From: an uncultured Methylococcaceae bacterium
GTDB taxonomy: Bacteria > Pseudomonadota > Gammaproteobacteria > Methylococcales > Methylococcaceae
Direction: 5' to 3'
Assembly: GCA_903910005.1 (NCBI GenBank)
Contig: CAIVXW010000432.1
Coordinates: 1-11,116, forward strand
DNA length: 11,116 nucleotides
Part shown: positions 1-8,200 of the stretch, one piece after another
Layout of the letters: every line of letters begins with the position of its first letter
Position numbering within the stretch: the stretch's first letter is position 1
The notes under the pieces: generated by a model
What the model was told of the DNA's origin: nothing
Database searches by the model: none
The model's input: only the letters and a program-made list of their open reading frames with translations
Program-made: the position numbers and the translations under genes

Positions 1-1068
1 CCCCGCGCCGTGTGCAGTGCCAACGGTCATTACGATCCCATCGACCTCGAAGCCATCCCCGACGACTACCTCCCACGCAGCAACTACCGGCCCATGGCCG
101 ACGACGCCGAATACATGAGGCGCACGCCGAGGGTGAGTTGGGTGGAACCGGGGGAGGAGGTGGCGAAGCCGGTAACGAAATATTTTCGATACGTCCATCG
201 TCGCCGCGTGGGTCCCTCCTCCGAGCGTACCCTGAGTTCAACCATAGCCCCACCGGGTTCAGCGCATGTACATACCGTGCTCTCGCTGACGTTCAAATCA
301 GCTCATCAACTCGTCCTGATATGTGGACTTACCCACTCAACAGTGCTTGATTTCTTCATCAAATCAACCGGGCTTGGCGATATTTATGATTCGACTCTTT
401 CTCGAATTCCATTTGTTGAGGGCACTGCAATCATTGCCCGGGCTTCGATCCTCAACTTCCTCACCACCCACTATGCCCCGCTCTGGGCCGAGGTCTACAC
501 CGCCGACTTCACCCATCAGGGCTGGAGCCAGCCCGACAACCCGCGCCTGCCTCAGGACTTCTACGCCCGGCTCACCCCCGCCTGGCAACGCGACTGCGCT
601 CTCCGCACCGACTACGCCCGCCGCCTGGCCCTGGTGGAAATCGACGTGCTGGTGGCCCAGGCCCTCGGTCTGACCCTGGACGAGTTGCTGCTGATCTACC
701 GCGTGCAATTCCCGGTCATGCAAGGCTACGAACGCGACACCTGGTACGACATCAACGGCCGCATCGTCTTCACCAACAGCAAGGGTCTGGTCGGCGTCGG
801 CCTCCCGCGCAAAGCCGGTCGCAAGGACCCGCAATGCCGCATCACCCCCCCCGACGGCCAGACCCGTGACGGCCAATTCGGCTGGGACGATGTCAAAGAC
901 CTGCCCGACGGCAGCCTGATCCAGCAATGGGTTGAAGACAACACCCTGCCCACCGGCCCATACACCAGGGAACGCCGCTACACCGCCCCCTTTACCCGCG
1001 CCAACCGCGAAGACGATTACCGCACCGCCTGGGCGTTTTTTGAGACCCAACCCCGCCACATTCGGTAA
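1..1068 (+). CDS. Eco57I/PglX-type adenine DNA methyltransferase, C-terminal part (partial)
   Basis: The reading frame is open through the left edge, so this is the C-terminal ~355 residues of a larger protein; the GTG at 10 is not a real start. I recognise the tail of large N6-adenine methylases of the Eco57I/PglX type, which methylate DNA using S-adenosylmethionine. Seen: the stretch from TKYFR (nt 175) through DFFIKSTG to STLSRIPF (~nt 413) is typical of their target-recognition domain. A conserved tail follows, with IYRVQFPVM, DTWYDINGRIVFTNSKGL, a QWVEDNTLP block (nt ~925-955) and AWAFFE before the TAA. The SAM-binding and NPPY-type motifs must lie left of the window and cannot be checked, so activity is unknown. 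Base composition falls sharply inside the recognition domain (about 40-45% GC at 301-420 against 73% at 541-660). With the helicases downstream it plausibly forms the modification arm of a defence system. Confidence 0.82.
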   Translation, partial: PRAVCSANGHYDPIDLEAIPDDYLPRSNYRPMADDAEYMRRTPRVSWVEPGEEVAKPVTKYFRYVHRRRVGPSSERTLSSTIAPPGSAHVHTVLSLTFKSAHQLVLICGLTHSTVLDFFIKSTGLGDIYDSTLSRIPFVEGTAIIARASILNFLTTHYAPLWAEVYTADFTHQGWSQPDNPRLPQDFYARLTPAWQRDCALRTDYARRLALVEIDVLVAQALGLTLDELLLIYRVQFPVMQGYERDTWYDINGRIVFTNSKGLVGVGLPRKAGRKDPQCRITPPDGQTRDGQFGWDDVKDLPDGSLIQQWVEDNTLPTGPYTRERRYTAPFTRANREDDYRTAWAFFETQPRHIR

Positions 1069-1076
1069 ACTCACCC

Positions 1077-1101
1077 GGCGGATGCGCGTTGCTTGTCCGC
1101 C
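1077..1101. repeat. REP-like extragenic hairpin
   Basis: Inverted repeat GGCGGA (1077-1082) / TCCGCC (1096-1101) with a 13-nt interior, followed by CTACGG. It lies 8 nt after the methylase stop. GC-rich hairpins of this kind (GCGGATGCGC ... TCCGCCCTACG) are common dispersed extragenic repeats in gammaproteobacteria, as I recall. No T-run follows, so it is not a classic intrinsic terminator, though it may protect the 3' end of the mRNA or attenuate transcription. Confidence 0.5.
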
Positions 1102-1116
1102 CTACGGAATTACGTC

Positions 1117-1362
1117 ATGTCTAATCTCAATTTGAGTTTGTCCTCATCCATCCACCGCCATGTCGACGAAATGGCGCAAAAGGAGGGTATCAGCGTCGAA
1201 CAGTTCATCGCCTCGGCCATCGCCGAGAAAATTTCAGCGATCGCGACCGAGGACTATCTACAAGAACGCGCAAGTCGTGCGGCTCGGGATGACTTCAAGG
1301 CCATCCTGAACCGGCCTAATGACCGGGAGCCCTGGCCGGGTGATAGTCTTCATGAGAAGTAG
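1117..1362 (+). CDS. Ribbon-helix-helix (CopG/HicB-like) antitoxin-type protein
   Basis: An 81-residue protein. Its N-terminus, MSNLNLSLSSSIHRHVDEMA then KEGISVEQFIASAIAEKISA, has the ribbon-helix-helix pattern: a short beta strand of alternating hydrophobic residues, then two helices with the G(I/V)S.xxF turn. A charged C-terminal tail (EDYLQERASRAARDDFKAIL) would be the toxin-binding or flexible part. Family members bind operator DNA as dimers and usually act as antitoxins or autoregulators. ATG 1117 is preferred to an in-frame TTG at 1093, because the TTG lies inside the hairpin repeat and would add residues outside the fold; only a weak GGA (1106-1108) precedes the ATG. No toxin gene follows directly: the next ~220 nt are non-coding and the next pair (Phd/VapC) has its own antitoxin. 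It is either an orphan, a remnant of a decayed pair, or a local regulator of the defence genes. Confidence 0.7.
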   Translation: MSNLNLSLSSSIHRHVDEMAQKEGISVEQFIASAIAEKISAIATEDYLQERASRAARDDFKAILNRPNDREPWPGDSLHEK

Positions 1363-1520
1363 AACCCCATTCAGGCACTTGGCCTCTGCGCGGAAGATTT
1401 TCAGGATGGCTAAATCATCGAGCAAGGTCTGGTCGTGCAGAATCCTTTTGCTGACTTAACGGGACGATGCGAAACGCGGCGGCAAACGACGACCGCTGGC
1501 CGTTGGGGATGTGTAGCCGG

Positions 1521-1550
1521 TTTACCCAAATGGTCATCCAGCCCCATAAT
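1521..1550 (+). promoter_or_regulatory. Putative sigma70 promoter of phd-vapC
   Basis: TTTACC (1521-1526, 4 of 6 matches to TTGACA) and CATAAT (1545-1550, 5 of 6 to TATAAT) are separated by 18 nt. This predicts transcription starting near 1557, about 30 nt before the phd ATG. Phd/VapC pairs normally repress their own promoter through antitoxin binding, so an operator would be expected here; I see no clear palindrome. The genes downstream to 10648 are closely spaced, so this may be the only local promoter for the helicase operon. Confidence 0.4.
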
Positions 1551-1573
1551 CCACCTGCAATATGACTAACTCT

Positions 1574-1577
1574 GGAG
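1574..1577 (+). promoter_or_regulatory. Shine-Dalgarno that sets the phd start
   Basis: GGAG lies 8 nt before the ATG at 1586. It selects this start over the in-frame ATG at 1562, which lacks such a site and would add eight residues not typical of Phd proteins. Confidence 0.6.
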
Positions 1578-1585
1578 TGCTACCC

Positions 1586-1816
1586 ATGAAAAGCGCCACC
1601 ATCGCTGATGCCAAGACTCATCTTTCCTCGCTAATTGCCGCCGCTCAAACTGGCGAGGACGTCATCATTACCCGTCGGGGAAAGCCAGTGGCGCGGCTGA
1701 TCGCTGAACCGGACAGCAGCCCATTTGACTGGGCCGATCTGGAAAACTGGGTCAAGGCAGGTCCTGAGTGCCCCGGCCCCTCGGTGGCGGAACTTCGCGA
1801 CCAGGACCTGTTGTGA
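1586..1816 (+). CDS. Phd/YefM-family antitoxin
   Basis: A 76-residue protein starting MKSATIADAKTHLSSLIAAA, then QTGEDVIITRRGKPVARLI. This is the standard Phd/YefM pattern: N-terminal DNA-binding fold with the A(K/R)..LS.L helix, and the G..(V/I)(I/T)I.R.GKPVA.L hairpin. The acidic, aromatic tail (FDWADLENWVKAG, then VAELRDQDLL) would be the disordered segment that wraps and neutralises the toxin. Its stop codon overlaps the start of the PIN toxin (GTGA), the classic arrangement of a type II toxin-antitoxin operon. It should autorepress the pair. The protein is complete, with no sign of decay. Confidence 0.88.
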   Translation: MKSATIADAKTHLSSLIAAAQTGEDVIITRRGKPVARLIAEPDSSPFDWADLENWVKAGPECPGPSVAELRDQDLL

Positions 1817-2247
1817 TTTATCTCGATACGTCAGTAATGGGCGCGATTTTCTTTCGCGAACCCGGATCTGCTGAAGTATTGAACCATTTGTTGGCGGCAT
1901 CACGAGATGGGCTGACCTCTTCCGCCTGGCTTTTGACCGAAATGGCCAGTGTCGGCGGCATCAAGGAGCGAACCGGAACCATAGATTCCGAGTTGAGGCG
2001 CGACGCCATGGCGCAGTTCCAGCGATTCGTCAGCGCCCGTGTCCGTGTTGTAGAGGTCGACCCCGGGGACTTTCGCACGGCCGCTCTGCTGCTCGAAAGT
2101 CCATATGCCTTAAGAGCCGGCGATGCCCTGCATCTGGCCATGGCGCGCCGACTCAAGGCCCGTCTTGGTTCGCTGGATCGGCGCCAGATCATTGCCGCCG
2201 AAGGACTTGGCATCTCGGTAGAGGCGTTGATGCCATCCTCATTGTAA
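1813..2247 (+). CDS. vapC: VapC-family PIN-domain toxin (ribonuclease)
   Basis: A 144-residue PIN-domain protein translated from GTG 1813, which overlaps the TGA of the antitoxin gene; AGGA at 1803-1806 gives a good ribosome site. Longer readings from upstream starts would add sequence lying within the antitoxin gene. The four acidic metal-binding positions of PIN nucleases can all be placed: D5 (IYLDTS), E43 (LLTEMASV), D104 (RAGDALHLA) and D122 (GSLDRRQ). VapC toxins are Mg-dependent endoribonucleases that cut tRNA or rRNA and stop translation until neutralised by the antitoxin. The gene looks intact. Its stop is only 10 nt before the giant helicase, suggesting they share an mRNA. Role is inferred from family: stabilising the locus or acting as an abortive-infection element. 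The RNA target cannot be told. Confidence 0.88.
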   Translation: MIYLDTSVMGAIFFREPGSAEVLNHLLAASRDGLTSSAWLLTEMASVGGIKERTGTIDSELRRDAMAQFQRFVSARVRVVEVDPGDFRTAALLLESPYALRAGDALHLAMARRLKARLGSLDRRQIIAAEGLGISVEALMPSSL

Positions 2248-2257
2248 CCGGCCTGGC

Positions 2258-5200
2258 ATGCTTCCCTCGCTTCTGATTCACGATATTCAACAGGGTCTCC
2301 GGCAGTTTCTGCTGCAGGGCTTTGAAGCCTCCGATGATTTTTTTCACGGATTGATGCAGCGTTTCGTCCAGGATCAGCCGGGCTGGATGAAGGGGCCTTA
2401 CCTGCAGATCGGTCTGCCGTTCCGGGTGGGTAGGGCGGGCCGTGACTTTTTCGCCGATTTTCAGACCGAGTATCCAGGCTATACCCATCAGGAAGCCGCC
2501 TGGCGGCGGCTTTCGACCCGGCATGAGGGCACGCATACGCTGGTGGCAACCGGCACCGGCAGCGGCAAAACCGAGTGTTTTCTCTATCCACTGCTGGATC
2601 ATGCCGCCCGTGAGCGTCGAGCCCGGGTGCCGGGTATCAAGGCACTGGTCATTTATCCGATGAACGCGCTGGCGACCGACCAGGCCCGCCGCTTTGCCGG
2701 GCTGATCGACAAGACCCCGGCCTTTGCCGAACTGCGGGTCGGGCTGTTTGTGGGCGGTACCGGCAACCAGGCCGGAGACGGCACGCGCATGACGCCGCAT
2801 GACGTCATCACTGACCGCGACACCCTGCGGCGGGCTCCCCCGGATATTCTGCTGACCAACTACAAGATGCTGGATTATCTGCTGATCCGGCCCCGTGACC
2901 GTGCTTTGTGGGCCAAAAATGGCCCGGAAACGCTGCGCTATATTGTTGTGGACGAACTGCACACCTTCGACGGTGCCCAGGGTACGGATCTGGCCCTGCT
3001 GCTGCGCCGCTTGCGGGCGCGGCTGGGTTCGCCACAGAGCCATCTGATCTTTGCCGGTACCTCGGCGACGCTGGGCGGCAATGCCGATACCGCACCCTTG
3101 CGGGACTATGCCCGGCAGATTTTCAGCGGCCTGTTTCCGCCGGAGTCGGTGATTACCGAGAACCGGCTGGCGGTGGGCGAATTTTTGGGCGAGGCACCGA
3201 TTGATCATCTGTTTCAGACGCGGGACGATCTCGCCGAGGTGCTTGACCCGTCGCACCATGCCGGGCCAGCCGCTGCGGTGGCCGCCTGGTTCCCGGTATT
3301 CTTCCCGGATCTGCCCGTTCCGGTGGCAGTGGACAGCGACCCCTGGCGGCAGCAACTGGGCCGTTGGCTGAAGACGCATTTGCTGTTCGTCAACCTGTTG
3401 CGCCTGACCAAAGGCGAGGTGACGGAACTGTCCGCCGTAGCCGCCCGGTTGCAAAACGCCCTGCCGGAAAAATCGCGGCCACAGGCCGAGGCCATTCTCA
3501 ATGCCCTGCTGGTACTGGTAGCCTGGGCGCGGAGCCCGGAAACCCCGGCGATGCCGCTGGTGACGCTGCGGCTGCAGGTGTGGCTGCGCGAGCTGCGGCG
3601 GATGGTGGCCCGGGTCAGTCCGGTGCCCGAGTTGGCGAGGCTGCGTAGTGCGGCTGATCTCAAGTCCCGACCGGATGGATTGCACCTGCCGCTGATTCAG
3701 TGTACGCAATGCCGGGCGACCGGCTGGTTGAGCCGTCTGCCGCAACAGGGCAGCAAGGTTTCGCACTTTCTCGACGAGATTTACAACGCCTGGTTCTCCA
3801 ATGCTGCCGAGGCGGTGCGTCTTTACCCGGGCCAGATGGGCTCGCGCCCGCAAGTGGTCGGCTACAATGCCCTGTTGTGTGGTGAATGCGGTACCTTGCA
3901 GACCAAAGGCGAGAGTTGCATGGGCTGCGGTTCGACCGGTCTGGTGCCGGTATTCCAGACTACCGGTTTGCGGACTACGACCACAGGCGGTGTCGCGCAT
4001 GCCTGGCACGACACCACCTGCCCGGCCTGCGGCGAGCGTGATCGCCAGATTTTGCTGGGTGCCCGCAACGCCACCCTGGGCGCACAAGTGGTCGAGCACA
4101 GTTGGGCCAGTCCTTATAACGACGACAAGAAGCTGATTGCCTTTTCGGACTCGGTGCAGGATGCCGCCCATCGAGCCGGCTTTTTCAATGCCCGCACCTA
4201 TAACCGGGCCGTGCGCACGGTGCTGGCCAAGACTCTGGATACGCTGGAGTCCACACCGTTACCGTGGTCCACCTTTCTGGAGTGCTTCGCCGCACTGTGG
4301 CGGGACATGGACAGGGAGCGATTCGTCACCGAATTTATCGGGCCGAACATGGTTTGGCAGCGGGACTGGGCGGAGAATATGCTCAAGGGGCAGGGGTTGC
4401 CACGCGAGAGCCGCTTGCCGGAACGTACCCTTAAGCGGCTGTGCTGGCAGATTCAGGCCGAAATGACCTATTTGAACCGGCGCGGACGCACCCTGGAACG
4501 CCTTGGGCGGGTGACCCTGGCACCGGATAAGTCTCGGCTGGATACAGTGATCGAGCCGCTAGTCCGGCTATTGCGGGAGCGGTACGGGGCGCAGGACGTA
4601 CCGCCAGCGGCGGTATTTCACTGGTTGTGGGGCTTCCTGACCCATCTGCGCCAGCGCGGGGCGGTCTGGCACCCGGAGCTGAGTGATTATGCCGGGGATG
4701 CCAATCCTTGGGCATTGGCCCGCAGCCAGGGCCGGGGCGAATGGCTGCCGTCATTGAGCGATCGTGGACCCCGGCCGATCTTCCTGACGCTGGGACAACA
4801 CCGGGGCTTCGACGCGCTGACGGGGGCACACGGCCTGACCTGGTACGTGACCTGGTTGCAGGCCACACTGGGTCAAGCCATGTTGTTGCCGCCGGATATG
4901 ACCGTGCCGCTGTACCGCGATGCCGTTCGCGTCCTCAGTGAGGCAGGTTTGCTGCGGGTGACCGCCAGCGGGCAAGGCGAATCGGTGGCACTGGAACCGA
5001 CCGCCCTGTGGCTGTACACCGATACCCGCTGGCTGCTGACACCCGGCGGCAGACGCCGCCTGACGGTACCCGCCGACCAGGCTGATGGCCTGCTCGGCCT
5101 GCCCTGTCTGGATGCCCCGGCATTGCTCCACTACTGCGGGCAGCAGCAGCCGGATGCCGCTTTGCTGACCCAGATGAGCCGGGCTGATCTGCGCCGGGTC

Positions 5201-8200
5201 ATCGCCGCCGAGCATACCGGCCTGCTTGATGGAGCCGAGCGCACCGCACTGGAAGTACGCTTCAAGGCGAAGAATCCGGAGCCCTGGTACGAGAATCTGC
5301 TATCGGCAACCCCGACACTGGAAATGGGGGTCGACATCGGCGATTTGTCTTCGGTCATGCTGTGTTCGGTGCCCCCCAACCAGGCCAGCTATCTGCAGCG
5401 TATCGGTCGGGCCGGGCGTCGGGATGGCAATGCCGTGGCTACTACACTGGCCGATGGCGGCAGTCCGCATGATCTCTATTTCTATGAGGCCACGCTGGAG
5501 ATGCTGGCCGGCCCGGTGCTGCCACCGGGCGTTTTTCTTCAGGCCGCCGAGGTGTTGCGACGGCAGTTACTGGCTTTCTGTCTGGATGACTGGGTCGCCA
5601 GCGGTATCGCTGACAAGGCGTTGCCTGACAAAACCTCGCAAGTCCTCAATGCGATTGAAAGGAACGACAACGCCCGTTTTCCCTACCCCTTTCTTGACCA
5701 TCTGCTGACCCATGAGCCCGCCCTGCTTCCGGGGTTTGTGCAGTTGCTGGGCGATGATGCCACGCCGGAGATTCAGGAGCGTCTGCGCCTTTATTATCAG
5801 GGGGATACGGAAACCGACGGGTTGAGGATTCGCCTGCTGAAGGTCTTTGAGGCACTGGTTCAGGAGCGCAAGTCGCTGAAGACCCGGGCCAGTCAGTTGA
5901 GAACCCGGATCAACCACCTGAGGGCACAACCCCGGGATGAGGCCACTGGCCATGAGATTGATCAACTGGATCGTGAACGGCAGAGTGCCCTGTCGCTGAT
6001 TCGGGAAATCGACCACCGGCAACTGCTGAATACCCTGACCGATGCGGGCCTGATTCCCAATTATGCGTTTCCGGAGGCTGGCATTGAGCTGAAGTCGGTG
6101 TTGTGGCGACGGCGCAGTTCTGACGATCAGACTGAGCGGGCCTATGTGGCCTTGCCCGTTCTGAAGTACGAGCGTCCTGCCGCTTCGGCACTGTCGGAGT
6201 TTGCCCCGGAGAATCGCTTTTATGCCAACCAGCGGCGGGTTGAGGTCGATCAGATCAACATGGATCTGGCCCGGCTGGAATGGTGGCGGTTCTGTCCATC
6301 CTGTCATCACATGCAGAACCTGGAACTGAATCCGGTCGAGCATGCGGCCTGCCCGCGTTGCGGTGACATTATGTGGACCAACCTCTCGCAAAAGCGACAA
6401 CTGCTGCGTTTCCGTCAGGCGATTGCCAATAGCGATGATACCCAGGTGAGGATTGACGACAGTGCGGAAGACCGGGAACCCCGGTTCCACGTGCGGCAGA
6501 TGCTGGTGGATTTCGACCCGAAGGAAGTTCGTGAGGCCTGGCGCATACCGGCAGAGGGTCTGGCCTTTGGCTTTGAGTTCATCGCCCGGGCGAGCTTTCG
6601 CGACATCAATTTCGGCGAACTGGGCAAGTCGGGGAATACCTTCCAGGTTGCGGACAAGGAGCAGACACGCCCCGGTTTCAAATTGTGCCGACATTGTGGC
6701 AAGGTGCAGACACCGCCCCGCCCCCGCAGTCCGAACGAGCCTGCGGGACAGTCGCATGCCTTCGATTGCCTCAAGCACAACGACAATACTCCGGCCAATC
6801 TGATCGACTGTCTGTATCTTTACCGGGAATTCCAGTCCGAGGCCCTCAGAATTCTGGTGCCCTACACCCGGCATGGCATGGACGAGGATATCGTCCAGTC
6901 CTTCATTGCCGCGTTGCAGTTGGGCCTGAAGCAGCGTTTTGGCGGTCGGGTCGATCACTTGCGCATCATGACCCAGGACGAACCGGGTCTGAACGGCGGA
7001 CAACGCCGGATGTATGTCCTGCTCTACGATTCGGTACCGGGCGGTACCGGCTACCTGCACCAGTTGTTGAGCCAGGAGGCGCAGACACTCATTGAGGTCT
7101 TGCGGCTGGCGGTGGAGGTCATGACGCAGTGCCACTGCAACGCAGACCCTGAAAAGGACGGTTGTTACCGGTGTGTCTATCAATACCGGATGGGGCGGGT
7201 TCTGGAGCGGATTTCACGCACCCATGCCGTGGCCGTTCTCACTGAATTGCTGGGCGGAGCCACCCGGCTGGAGAAGGTGCCGACGATCTCGGATATCGCC
7301 ATCAATGCCCATTTCGATTCCGCCCTGGAGTCGCGCTTTATTCAGGCCTTGAGCCGGATGTCCGGTATCAACGGCTTGCCCAGGACGCGGCTGATTCAGG
7401 AAATCGTCAAGGGTAAGACCGGCTACCTGCTGGAAGTCGACACTGAACGCTACTGGATCGAACCCCAGGTGGAATGCCCGGTGAACGATGGTTACGCCTA
7501 TGCCTCGAAGCCGGATTTCGTTCTGCATCCCAGCCAGTCCGGTGCAAAGCACCGGGCCATTGCCGTGTTTTGCGACGGTTGGGCGTATCACCGTACCATG
7601 CTTCGCGAAGATGCACGTAAACGGGATGCGTTGGTGGCCAGCGGCAAATATTGGGTGTGGTCGGTCACCCACGATGATGTCGAAAAAGCACTGGGCAAGG
7701 ACACCCGAACTGATCTGGAATCTCCGTTGACCCGGTTCAATCGAAATCCGAATACCGTCCCGGTTGGAGCCGACCCGAAATTTCTGTCCATGCATGCGGT
7801 GGCGCAATTGGTGAAGATTTTGGCCATGTCCTGCGAATCTGCCACAGCCCTGCTGGTGAGACAGGCCGCCGACCTGACCTTTCGCCTGATTCATCCACCG
7901 CAGGATCAGGCGGGGGCCGTTGCCCTGGCCGAATCCATCAACGGTTTTTGGCCACAGCTACCGGGCTGGATGGGCGAGTTTGAGCATCAAACCAGTGCAT
8001 GGGCCGCCAGTCGCCCTGCCGCTGAACCCGGCGTCATGCTGCGCTGGCCGCGATCTTTGGCGCAGGCCCGTGCGGATACCCTGTGTCCGGGTGTCATTAT
8101 TCTGCCGGAAGCTGTCACAGACGATGAGCCGCAGCGGCAGTTGATCTGGCGTCATGGTCTGGCATTGTTCAATGTTTTGCAGGTGTTGCCGGGGTTTTTG

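Larger units (their letters stand above)
1363..1585. other. Intergenic region between the RHH gene and phd
   Basis: About 223 nt without a convincing gene. Short frames exist on both strands but none shows a start, a ribosome site and coding bias together. The position directly after a lone antitoxin is where a toxin gene would be expected, so this could be a decayed toxin or a scar of an old insertion; I cannot identify a source. The right end holds the putative promoter and Shine-Dalgarno of the phd-vapC pair. Confidence 0.5.

Noticed and set aside
364..1074. 236 aa Gly/Ala/Val-rich minus-strand frame
   Set aside because: Shadow of the methylase tail, whose plus-strand sequence shows conserved family motifs.
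1093..1116. TTG start extending the RHH protein by eight residues
   Set aside because: The codon lies within the hairpin repeat and the added residues are outside the RHH fold; ATG 1117 begins exactly where the family pattern begins.
2189..4171. 660 aa open frame on the minus strand
   Set aside because: It lies opposite the DruE-like gene, is low in recognisable motifs and rich in Gln/Arg/Gly as expected of an antisense shadow of GC-rich coding DNA. The plus-strand protein has clear helicase motifs throughout.
5567..7183. 538 aa open frame on the minus strand
   Set aside because: Antisense shadow of the DUF1998 helicase; no domain recognised.
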